A stretch of DNA of 35,297 nt from Candidatus Gastranaerophilales bacterium. GTDB taxonomy: Bacteria > Cyanobacteriota > Vampirovibrionia > Gastranaerophilales > Gastranaerophilaceae. The DNA lies in contig CALUSA010000014.1 in the NCBI GenBank assembly GCA_944323275.1, forward strand, positions 1 through 35,297. Reading direction: 5' to 3'. The number at the start of each line of letters is the position of its first letter. The first letter of the stretch is position 1. The position numbers and the translations under genes are program-made. The notes beneath the pieces are model-generated. The model was given only the letters and a program-made list of their open reading frames with translations. It had not been told where the DNA came from and searched no databases. Below, piece after piece: positions 1 to 7,375 of the stretch.

Positions 1-771
1 TCGATAGCATATATGGTGTACAGCATAAGATTTTTAACATTTTTGATATTAATCTCGACACCGGTATTAGCAATAACATACATAAAGAAAACGAATATAA
101 TAAAACTGTTAATCTTGTTTTTTGTGTTGTCATATTATTTTGTTATCAGTACGAACCTCGCTGGGCGTGGCATCATTGATGTTACAAATGTGATTTTAAA
201 AACGCCTACTTTAATGCATGCCAGAGAACGCATAAGATGTGCTCTTTACATTGGTTTTGACGGTAAAAATTCATACTGCTATATACGTGATTATATCCAG
301 AAGCTGCCAAAAGGTTCTAAGATTGCACTATTTCCGGATGCAACCGATAACACGTATATTGTTGATATTTTAAACAGTCACGGGTACAAGATAGAAACTC
401 TGCTGCCCGAAAACGCTTTAAACTACCAGTATGACGATTACGATTATATAATATTAACCAAAAAGCTTTTAATCAGTACTGTTTTATTAAATGAAACAAA
501 AGATATAAAAACAGAATACGCACTGGCTAAAAACGGCAATGCTTTTTATCCGAAATACAGACCCTTTTCCTGTGTGTATGAAAAACAGGGCGGCGGCTTT
601 TATACCTCTGACCAGTATAAAGACGGAGCAAAAGTCGTAAATTCAAGATGTTATTTTGACCACAATTTCTTTGAGCCGAAAGGATTTAAAACCAAACAGG
701 TATATGATTTCCAATCAGAAAACATACGGTATCAGAGTTATGTGACAATATATGAAAAAATAAAGAAATAA
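1..771 (+). CDS. C-terminal part of a membrane protein, function unknown
   Basis: The frame is open to the left edge of the window, so the first ATG at 13 is probably internal and the real gene starts outside. The visible part begins with two hydrophobic stretches (roughly residues 5-22 and 30-47 from that ATG), followed by a soluble domain of about 200 residues containing the segments YIGFDGKNSYCYIRDYI and GSKIALFPDATDNTYIVDIL. This layout, a polytopic membrane region followed by a soluble tail, is seen in membrane glycosyltransferases and related envelope proteins, but no catalytic motif is visible here. The gene ends just before the strong promoter at 774, so it is not part of the riboswitch operon. 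Function cannot be assigned. Confidence 0.6.
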   Translation, partial: SIAYMVYSIRFLTFLILISTPVLAITYIKKTNIIKLLILFFVLSYYFVISTNLAGRGIIDVTNVILKTPTLMHARERIRCALYIGFDGKNSYCYIRDYIQKLPKGSKIALFPDATDNTYIVDILNSHGYKIETLLPENALNYQYDDYDYIILTKKLLISTVLLNETKDIKTEYALAKNGNAFYPKYRPFSCVYEKQGGGFYTSDQYKDGAKVVNSRCYFDHNFFEPKGFKTKQVYDFQSENIRYQSYVTIYEKIKK

Positions 772-773
772 AA

Positions 774-802
774 TTGACACTGTATTTTGTCAAAAGTAAA
801 AT
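774..802 (+). promoter_or_regulatory. Sigma-70 type promoter of the riboswitch operon
   Basis: TTGACA at 774-779 is a perfect -35 box. It is followed by a 17-base spacer and TAAAAT at 797-802 as the -10 box. Transcription would start at about 808-811, just at the 5' edge of the cobalamin aptamer, which is where a riboswitch transcript should begin. Confidence 0.75.
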
Positions 803-976
803 TAAAAAAGAGGGAACAGGGGTGAAAATCCCCGGCTGAGCCGCAACCGTTATAGCCGGAATACTCTTAAATAAAAACCATAGCTTCGGGATTTAGGCAT
901 GGGGTCATATTTTAAGCAAAGCTTATTTTGTCCTTGTTTTTTCCTGCTGTGGTACGGGAATTAAGAAACAGGGATA
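803..976 (+). promoter_or_regulatory. Cobalamin riboswitch (translational type)
   Basis: The conserved core is readable: GGGAA at 813-817, GGGGTGAAAATCCCC at 820-834, GCTGAGCCGCAACCG at 836-850 and the B12-box-like GCCGGAATACTC near 855-866. AAGAG before the core pairs with CTCTT after it. Downstream, CCTTGTTT (932-939) pairs with AAACAGGG (966-973), and TTCC (941-944) pairs with GGGAA, forming a hairpin whose 3' arm holds the ribosome binding site of the next gene. Its loop carries TGTGG (948-952), which can pair with CCGCA (841-845) of the aptamer loop, as in the L5-L13 kissing interaction of cobalamin riboswitches. Ligand binding should therefore close the ribosome binding site and lower translation of the gene at 983. 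Confidence 0.85.
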
Positions 977-982
977 TTTTTT

Positions 983-1693
983 ATGGCAGCAACACTGCAG
1001 CGGACAGCGAATAATAACAGAATAGGCACTTGTCCTCACGGTTTGCCGATGGGTGCCTGCCCTATCTGTAACGGAATGGGCGGCGGAGGCGGTGTTAAAC
1101 GTGATAACAAACCCAGAGAAATGACCTGGAATGAGTGTTATGCCATAGGGCAGATGCTAAAAGCGCAGAAAGAAGCCAGACTGCATACGCAGCAGATGTT
1201 TGCAGCACAAACTCTGCAGGCGCATCTTGATAATATTCAAACTCAGATTAACGCTATGAAACTTGCGCTGCTCAATTCTTCGCTGCCAAAACCGCTTGTT
1301 AAAGCTGCAGTTGTTATGCTCGATACTGTTGTTGCTCCTCTTTCTAAAGCAGTACAGACCTTGAGCAGTACAATACAAAATTTTGCAGACAGTATTTTAA
1401 AAACTGCAGATTCAATAAAACAAAAAATTGCAGATATTGCGGATAAGTTAACCGCAATGCTCGGTGAAGCAAAAGCCGCAATTCAAAAGAAAATTTCAGA
1501 CAAAATAAAAGACGTTAAGAAAAAAATTTTCAGTCTGTTTGGCATTGCGGAAGCAGAAAATGAAGAAGACGAAGAAGTAAAAAGAATAGAAGAACAAAAA
1601 TTAATTCACGAAGAAAATACAACACGTGAAACTCTGTTTCAAACCAAACAGAATCCAACCCCATTCACCGGAAAACAAGAAAGCGATGACTAA
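983..1693 (+). CDS. Riboswitch-controlled Cys-motif and coiled-coil protein, unknown function
   Basis: This 236-aa soluble protein was not recognised. Near the N-terminus it has CPHGLPMGACPIC (residues 17-29), with three cysteines and a histidine that could bind a metal such as zinc, followed by a run of glycines. Residues about 70-185 are rich in A, K, L, I and Q with heptad-like spacing and are probably helical or coiled coil. The tail from about 190 is very acidic and polar. There is no signal peptide or membrane segment. The ATG lies 9 bases after AGGG (970-973), which sits in the 3' arm of the riboswitch hairpin, so this start is well supported. It is the first gene of a three-gene operon and its expression should fall when cobalamin is plentiful. 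Confidence 0.8.
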   Translation: MAATLQRTANNNRIGTCPHGLPMGACPICNGMGGGGGVKRDNKPREMTWNECYAIGQMLKAQKEARLHTQQMFAAQTLQAHLDNIQTQINAMKLALLNSSLPKPLVKAAVVMLDTVVAPLSKAVQTLSSTIQNFADSILKTADSIKQKIADIADKLTAMLGEAKAAIQKKISDKIKDVKKKIFSLFGIAEAENEEDEEVKRIEEQKLIHEENTTRETLFQTKQNPTPFTGKQESDD

Positions 1694-1696
1694 TTA

Positions 1697-3253
1697 ATGA
1701 GCTATATAAAACCATATCAGGATTTAGAAACCCAAAAACAGTACAGAAATCATACTCAGACACAAAAGAAGAATATATCCGAGTTAAAAGAAGGCGTTGT
1801 TGTAAACAACCTTATCAAAGACAGGGATATGTTTTCCGCCTCATTAACGGCTGATATTGATAATATGTACGACAATCTGGTTATACCCGACAAAACGGTA
1901 AAACCTGATACTTTTGAAACAAAAGATAAAAAAAATAATAAGGAAAAATCTTTGCAGCGTTCTTTAGCCCCGCTTTTAGCCACGACAGTCGGTGTGTTTG
2001 GCGTGATTGCCGGGTCTATGTTTGCGCTGAGAAAATCCGCTGAAATCAAAAAGAATCTTAAGCCCTGGCAAACGCTGCAAGAGGTGACAAAACACGTTTC
2101 CGTTAATGATGAACCTCATCTGGCAATGCTTTTGATGATTCGTGACCCTAATTACAGAAACGTTATGGGCGCATTGGGCGTGTTTGTGCTGAGCTCAATC
2201 GGGTTTGTCGCCAAAAATTTTGTTGACGGCGTAAAAGAAATCTGGGTAAGGAAAAAACAGGCTGATGTGCAAAGGAACCTGCAGGAGCAGCTTATTGAGG
2301 TAGAAACCAAAAGTTTTTCAGGTAAAATGCAAATTTTAAGAAACATGCTTGCCGAAAAAGCTAAAGAGCTTAATTCCGTATTGCACAAAAACAACGTTGG
2401 CAACGAAAATACGACCTTTAAAAAGTTTATATCTTTTAAAAATTCTCACACTGTAGCGTCAGAGGTTAATGCCAAAGAAAAAAGGAACACTCTTGTTGCG
2501 GCTGCTGCTGTAGGCTTTAGCAGTGTCATTGCTGCAATACTCGCACTTTTGGCAATGAAAAATCTGCATGTTGCCGCTAAAACCTGTGAAGACATAGCTT
2601 CGACTACTTTAAAGGAGTTCGGACAGAGTGTTTCAAAAATAGAAAATCCTTCTCAAGGGATTCTTGAAAAACTCAAAAACAGAATAGTATCGCTTAATTT
2701 GAATAAAAGAGAGCTTGATGACTTTTTTAAAGACCTTAAAAACCTTCCGGAGGGTGAATATACGTCAATAAACGGCGATACTTTTAAAAGTTATAAAGAG
2801 TACGTAACCAGAGAAGTCGAAAAATTAACGGATGAGGGGGCTGAAGCTATAGCCGGCAAACCTTCCAATAAGCCCGTATTGTTCTCTTATACCGGTGATT
2901 TGTGTTCTCATTTGTACAATATGATTGTTAACCCTCACAGTCCGCTTTTGAAAATGGTATTCGGCGGAATGGCTGCGGTAACAACAGTTGGATACGTTGG
3001 TGCAAAAACTGTTGAAGCAGTTAAAGAAGCGGAAGTTATAAAAGAAAATGCAAAAACAGAGCTTGATTTGCAAAAACGCCTTGTAAGCGTAGAACTTAAA
3101 AATTTTGAAACAAAAAAACGCAGTGTTATTGAACCGTTAATGGATGAATTCAGGGTTCAGGCAATGAACGGCAAAGACAAAGCAGAGCTTAAAACAAGAG
3201 CAGAAAATATTTTGTATGAAATCAAAAACGGTCCGCCGTTTGTATATTCATAA
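1697..3253 (+). CDS. Multi-pass membrane protein with an internal duplication, unknown function
   Basis: 518 aa, not recognised. Hydrophobic segments lie at about residues 91-112, 153-172, 265-288 and 418-436, separated by long charged, helical regions. Two parts are clearly related: the segment from about residue 166 (IGFVAKNFVDGVKEIW, then LQEQLIEVETKSFSGK) and the segment from about residue 430 (VGYVGAKTVEAVKEAE, then LQKRLVSVELKNFETK). Each follows a membrane segment, so the protein probably arose by duplication of a unit made of a membrane helix plus a coiled helix. It starts 3 bases after the stop of the preceding gene with no clear ribosome binding site, which suggests translational coupling and thus control by the same riboswitch. 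Confidence 0.8.
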   Translation: MSYIKPYQDLETQKQYRNHTQTQKKNISELKEGVVVNNLIKDRDMFSASLTADIDNMYDNLVIPDKTVKPDTFETKDKKNNKEKSLQRSLAPLLATTVGVFGVIAGSMFALRKSAEIKKNLKPWQTLQEVTKHVSVNDEPHLAMLLMIRDPNYRNVMGALGVFVLSSIGFVAKNFVDGVKEIWVRKKQADVQRNLQEQLIEVETKSFSGKMQILRNMLAEKAKELNSVLHKNNVGNENTTFKKFISFKNSHTVASEVNAKEKRNTLVAAAAVGFSSVIAAILALLAMKNLHVAAKTCEDIASTTLKEFGQSVSKIENPSQGILEKLKNRIVSLNLNKRELDDFFKDLKNLPEGEYTSINGDTFKSYKEYVTREVEKLTDEGAEAIAGKPSNKPVLFSYTGDLCSHLYNMIVNPHSPLLKMVFGGMAAVTTVGYVGAKTVEAVKEAEVIKENAKTELDLQKRLVSVELKNFETKKRSVIEPLMDEFRVQAMNGKDKAELKTRAENILYEIKNGPPFVYS

Positions 3254-3265
3254 GGAGCATAAAAT

Positions 3266-3838
3266 ATGCATATACAGCCAGTTGTTTTTAAAAATTTTTA
3301 TACAATGTCAGCAAGACCTGCACATACTGAATCACAAGAGCCATGTGATATGGTGAGGTATTTTGCAAAAAACTTTGTACTGCCTGATACGCAGGTTAAC
3401 CACGCCCTTTTTGACGAACAACTTGCGCAAAAAATTTCGTCTTACAAAGAGCAGGCAGTAACGCCCGTAACAGATATGCTTAAAAACACAGATGACGAAA
3501 AGGAAATAACTGCAGGATTATTCCTGTTAAACAGGATAATCGATGCAGGGGCAAAAAATGTCGGGGACACTTATCCTGTTATTTCAAGATTTAATTACTC
3601 AAAATCTCATAATGTGCAGGTAATGCTTGCCGGAATTTATCGCAAAACTCTTGTGCCTGATGCCTTTGGTCCATTGATGACGATGTTTATAAAAAATTCT
3701 CAAAACCCTGTACAGATTCCTTTTGACCCTAACGAAGAAGTCGGCGGCGCAATACTTGAGTATTTAAGAAACAACGCCTCGACGCAATGCTACGATACAC
3801 TAAGACAAAAATCCGTCCTTCAGCAGTTTATATATTAA
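3266..3838 (+). CDS. Small soluble protein of the riboswitch operon, unknown function
   Basis: 190 aa, not recognised. The start is supported by AAGGAG just upstream, which overlaps the stop codon of the previous gene, so the three genes form one transcription unit. The N-terminus (VVFKNFYTMSA, residues 6-16) loosely resembles the short aromatic tag seen on other proteins in this window. The rest looks alpha-helical; the segments ITAGLFLLNRIIDAG and VGGAILEYLRNNAS suggest helical repeats of the HEAT or ARM sort, but this is only an impression. Its stop codon overlaps that of the convergent glycosyltransferase gene in a shared TTAA at 3835-3838, so no terminator fits between them. Confidence 0.75.
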   Translation: MHIQPVVFKNFYTMSARPAHTESQEPCDMVRYFAKNFVLPDTQVNHALFDEQLAQKISSYKEQAVTPVTDMLKNTDDEKEITAGLFLLNRIIDAGAKNVGDTYPVISRFNYSKSHNVQVMLAGIYRKTLVPDAFGPLMTMFIKNSQNPVQIPFDPNEEVGGAILEYLRNNASTQCYDTLRQKSVLQQFIY

Positions 3839-4842
3839 TAGTATTGAAGGATTCTGTTTTGTTCTTTAAAAAATTTGTATCTGCGTTTGTATCTTTTTCT
3901 TGCTTTACCGAGAGATAAAAATCGTTGTATGCTGTAGCGGAAAAATTTCTTTTTTATGGACTCAAATTGCTCTTGTTTTATATCATCGAGTCTGCATAAT
4001 TTTTCCCGAGGTGTTAGGGACAAATAATCTTTGTATTTTTCAATATTGTCCTGCAGGTATTGCGGCAGTAAGTCATACCCCAGTGCTCTGTGAGTGTTGG
4101 AAGTATTGACTGTATTGATGTTTTCCAGTGAGGCTGCAATAGTTTGCATCATGGAATCCAGGTGGGGTCTGAACTCCTGATGAGAAAAATTTTTAAATTT
4201 GTATAATATTTTTTCTGCACCGCCCATAAATGAAAAATGCCATCCGCCGTGCGGAATTAAATCACATTCAACATACATCCTGATTTTGTTTGCGGTTGTG
4301 CCTTTGTTTACTTCTTTCGGACAAAATTCATTGTAGTTATAATCAATATCATCCAGACAGTGTTTAAAATTTTTGTAGGTACACATCTCGGGATGAAACC
4401 ATAAAGGAGCTTTTGCATTAATAACATTCAGGTAAAATGACATGTTGTATTGCACAAATTTTTTAATCGGCGTACCCGTGTTTATTGTTTTTAGTGCGGA
4501 TTGTATTGCCTGCGGGGAAATGATTTCGTCAAGGTCTGAAATTAAAATAATATCATCGTCTTTGCAATCTTTAAGCCCGAGTGCAATAGCATTTCTTTGT
4601 AATGATTCTAATATCCACGGATTGTCATTTTCAGGAAAATCGTCAAAAGCAATGTAGATTATTTTGTCTTTAAATTTTTCATAGCGGGCTTCGTTTTCTT
4701 TAAAATTCAAAGGTTTGTCCTGTCCCGTAAATGTTTTTGTTCCTTCAACGATGACAAACTTATCAACAGTATCGTTTAAAATGTTTAACCTTAATTCAAG
4801 CAAATCAAGCTCGTTGAAAAATGTAAAGCAATCGTAAATCAT
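3835..4842 (-). CDS. GT17-like glycosyltransferase
   Basis: 335 aa. The N-terminus (MIYDCFTFFNELDLLELRLN) and the following VDKFVIVEGTKTFTG are typical of glycosyltransferase family 17, whose founding members add a bisecting GlcNAc to beta-mannose. The bacterial members are of unknown specificity. ISDLDEII (residues 101-108) supplies the DxD-type motif expected to bind a divalent metal and the nucleotide sugar. There is no signal peptide or membrane segment, so it is probably cytoplasmic and may act on a surface glycan. The C-terminus is strongly basic (RKRYKRRYKFF), which could allow membrane contact. A perfect TATAAT (minus strand, 4875-4880) stands upstream of the start as a possible -10 box. 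Confidence 0.8.
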   Translation of the reverse strand: MIYDCFTFFNELDLLELRLNILNDTVDKFVIVEGTKTFTGQDKPLNFKENEARYEKFKDKIIYIAFDDFPENDNPWILESLQRNAIALGLKDCKDDDIILISDLDEIISPQAIQSALKTINTGTPIKKFVQYNMSFYLNVINAKAPLWFHPEMCTYKNFKHCLDDIDYNYNEFCPKEVNKGTTANKIRMYVECDLIPHGGWHFSFMGGAEKILYKFKNFSHQEFRPHLDSMMQTIAASLENINTVNTSNTHRALGYDLLPQYLQDNIEKYKDYLSLTPREKLCRLDDIKQEQFESIKKKFFRYSIQRFLSLGKARKRYKRRYKFFKEQNRILQYY

Positions 4843-4947
4843 AATACCTCGATTTTGTCACACTAATGGTAATTATTATAACGGAAATGTTTTATAATTA
4901 AAAGAAAATTTAACATCTTTTGAATTCCAGGCTCGATTTTGCGGATT

Positions 4948-6102
4948 TTAAACATTTATTGTCTTGCTTATTAAATCAGGTATAGAGGCAATTTCTTCAT
5001 AACTTATATCAGCTCTCAGAGAAATCCTTATTCTGGCACTGTTAGCCGCAACCGTAGGATGGCGGATAGGCAAAAGGTAATATCCGTTATTAATTAAGGT
5101 TTTTGAAACATTAACAGCAGTTTGATTTTCTCCGAGAATAACCGGTACAATGTGGCTGCTGCCTGTAGTTTTAAGCCCGAGAGATGTCAGTTTTTCTTTC
5201 AATCTGTCAGCAGTTTTGATAAGTTCTTTGCGTTCCTGTTTTAAATTCGGAATAACCTCAGTTATTACATAATACGAAAATGCTATATTTATCTCAGGTA
5301 TTGCGGTTGAAAAAATCAGTGGACGACATTTGTTTATTAAATAATTTATTAAAATTTCATGTCCTGTACAAAATGCACCCATAGAGCCGATTGCTTTGCC
5401 AAAAGTCCCGACGATTAAATCAATATCTCCGATGCAGTTTTGTTCTTCCGCAAGCCCCAGTCCCCTGTTTCCGTAAACGCCGAAAGCGTGTGCCTCGTCA
5501 ACAACAAATATTGCCCTATATTTATTTTTTAGTTCAATCAGTCTGTTTAAATCCGCAATATCTCCATCCATGCTAAAAAGCGATTCAGTAACTATTATTG
5601 CGGTGTCGTAATCATTTCTGTTTTTTTGCAAAAGTTCTTCAAGATGTTCATAGTCCAGATGTTTGTATCTGAACATTTTTGCTCCGGACAATTTTATACC
5701 GTCAAGAATGCTGGCATGGTTGAGTTTGTCACAGAAAACAACGTCTTTTGGGGAAAGCAATGACGACATAATACCGGTATTAGCGTGATATCCGCTGTTA
5801 AAAACAAGTGCCTTTTCTTTTCTGTACAATGCAGCAAGCAGGCACTCCAATTTTGCATAGACATAAGAGCTGCCGGTAAGCAGTCTTGAAGAAGCCGAGC
5901 CCATAGAAAAATCAGCAATCTTAAAAAAGTTCTTTAAAATTTTTCTGTCCTCTGCTATGCCTAGATAGTCGTTAGAAGACAAATTGAGATATTTTTTATT
6001 TTCTTCAAAAATGTATTTTCCGGCTTTTTTCAGCGAGATAAGCTTTCTGTCGCAAAAATTTTGTTTAAGTTCCTGTAATTCTTCTTTATATCTTTCAAAC
6101 AT
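4948..6102 (-). CDS. bioF: 8-amino-7-oxononanoate synthase / alpha-oxoamine synthase
   Basis: A PLP-dependent alpha-oxoamine synthase. BioF condenses pimeloyl-ACP or pimeloyl-CoA with L-alanine to 8-amino-7-oxononanoate in biotin synthesis. The fold-type I signature is clear: LSSNDYLG (residues 41-48), NSGYHAN (102-108), VDEAHAFGVYG (201-211) and GTFGKAIGSMGAF (232-244) with K236 as the PLP lysine. Starting at 6102 gives 384 aa, the usual BioF length, with GGGGAA 8 bases upstream; the frame stays open to 6156, but that start would lie within the upstream gene and adds a non-homologous hydrophobic leader. It is last in a long minus-strand run. Other family members (serine palmitoyltransferase, KBL, CqsA) cannot be excluded, since bioB and bioD are not in the window. 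Confidence 0.88.
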   Translation of the reverse strand: MFERYKEELQELKQNFCDRKLISLKKAGKYIFEENKKYLNLSSNDYLGIAEDRKILKNFFKIADFSMGSASSRLLTGSSYVYAKLECLLAALYRKEKALVFNSGYHANTGIMSSLLSPKDVVFCDKLNHASILDGIKLSGAKMFRYKHLDYEHLEELLQKNRNDYDTAIIVTESLFSMDGDIADLNRLIELKNKYRAIFVVDEAHAFGVYGNRGLGLAEEQNCIGDIDLIVGTFGKAIGSMGAFCTGHEILINYLINKCRPLIFSTAIPEINIAFSYYVITEVIPNLKQERKELIKTADRLKEKLTSLGLKTTGSSHIVPVILGENQTAVNVSKTLINNGYYLLPIRHPTVAANSARIRISLRADISYEEIASIPDLISKTINV

Positions 6103-6118
6103 ATCAATTCCCCGTAAA

Positions 6119-6508
6119 TCAAACAGCCAGCCCGAAGGCAAGAATAAGACTTGCAATCAGCGTTAAAATCTGTATATTAGTATAAAAATGTATTCTTTCA
6201 TAAGTAGCAAAACGCCCGATAATAAAGGGCATAAACAAAAATATCATTAAAACAACGCTGTAAACTGCCTGAGGTGTAAACAGGTTACACAGTGCAAACC
6301 ATATTATTGAAATAAAATAAATTGCAAACAGTACACAGATTACAACAGAAAAATAAGCAAAAAACTTAACGGCATTTTTGTTTTTATGCAGAATAATTTT
6401 GCCAACGACAAACCCGATTATCAAAAGCAAATTCGACACAATCAACAAAACAAGTGACACAGGCATTAATTTTAAAATATTTAAAACATTGATTATATCA
6501 AATTTCAT
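6119..6508 (-). CDS. Small four-helix membrane protein, unknown function
   Basis: 129 aa, almost entirely hydrophobic, with four likely membrane helices at about residues 14-36, 46-70, 78-98 and 105-128. No recognised family. Its ATG overlaps the stop codon of the preceding hydrolase gene (TAATG), and it lies 16 bases before the BioF-like start, so it is almost certainly cotranslated with both. Guilt by association would place it with the aminotransferase-hydrolase-BioF group, for example as a small transporter or membrane anchor, but nothing in the sequence shows this. Confidence 0.7.
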   Translation of the reverse strand: MKFDIINVLNILKLMPVSLVLLIVSNLLLIIGFVVGKIILHKNKNAVKFFAYFSVVICVLFAIYFISIIWFALCNLFTPQAVYSVVLMIFLFMPFIIGRFATYERIHFYTNIQILTLIASLILAFGLAV

Positions 6509-7356
6509 TACACGCCTGCACTTTCTGCAACCTGTCCGGACTCAAGTCCTGGAGCAAAATCTGAGAGGCTGTTTAAAAAGTCTATTGAGGTTTTAAACAC
6601 GTAATCCCGCTCGTTATCCATCACAACAAGGTGGTAGCTGTCCTCGAGTTCTATATAATTTTTTATTTCCGATTTTATGTTGTTATATACAAATTTTGAA
6701 CCTTTTGTGCTTGTTAAATCATCCTGTTTTGCATGCATTAAAAGTACAGGTGTTGTGACTTTGCACATATTTTTTCGTGCAAACTTTGATAGTTTTAAAA
6801 GTTCGTAAATACAAGACATCGGGTAGTTATCAAGTGCCTCGGTATTTCTTTTTTGCAGTGCTGCTATTTTTTTTCTTAAAACTTCATTTTTTAAACCGTA
6901 AGGCTCTCTTTCTGGAAAAGAATAATAATATCTGAGAATTGTGTGCAGCCCGAGCGGCATAAAAAAGTTATACCACGGGATTGTCCAGCCGTCTAAATAC
7001 AGAGTTGTAGACAAAGATACTATGCCTTTTACGCCTTCGTGTTCCGCTGCAATCGCCAGTGCAAGTACACCGCCCATACACAATCCGCCCATATAAACTT
7101 CAGCATATTTTTCGCTCAAAGTTTTGTAGTGATTTACGGAATCGTTGTACCAGTCCTGCCAGCGGACGGTTTTTATATTAATAGGACTCGTACCGTGCCC
7201 GGGCAGGCAATAACAAAACACATCAAAATCAGCCTCGAACAATGCTCTGCCCATTTTTTTCATTTCAAAAGGACTGCCCGTCATTCCGTGGAATAACAGT
7301 ACTGCTCTTTTACATTGATATTCGTGTACAAATTCAAAATCTAAACTCTGTCCCAA
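6508..7356 (-). CDS. Alpha/beta hydrolase, Est30-like, with Cys in the nucleophile position
   Basis: 282 aa of the carboxylesterase/monoacylglycerol lipase-like alpha/beta hydrolase fold. Visible elements are the oxyanion segment LLFHGMTGSP (20-29), the PGHG turn (52-55), the nucleophile elbow GLCMGG (91-96), the acid loop LLMHAKQDDL (205-214) and the histidine in YHLVVMD (241-247). The elbow is G-x-C-x-G instead of the usual G-x-S-x-G; the codon is TGT at about 7080. The start at 7356 is a TTG preceded by AAGGG at 7 bases and lies just after the aminotransferase stop; an ATG at 7401 would overlap that gene. Given its position before a BioF-like gene it could serve as an unusual pimeloyl-ester hydrolase (BioH role), but this is inference. 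Confidence 0.82.
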   Translation of the reverse strand: MGQSLDFEFVHEYQCKRAVLLFHGMTGSPFEMKKMGRALFEADFDVFCYCLPGHGTSPINIKTVRWQDWYNDSVNHYKTLSEKYAEVYMGGLCMGGVLALAIAAEHEGVKGIVSLSTTLYLDGWTIPWYNFFMPLGLHTILRYYYSFPEREPYGLKNEVLRKKIAALQKRNTEALDNYPMSCIYELLKLSKFARKNMCKVTTPVLLMHAKQDDLTSTKGSKFVYNNIKSEIKNYIELEDSYHLVVMDNERDYVFKTSIDFLNSLSDFAPGLESGQVAESAGV

Positions 7357-7375
7357 TACTATTACCCTTATAAAA

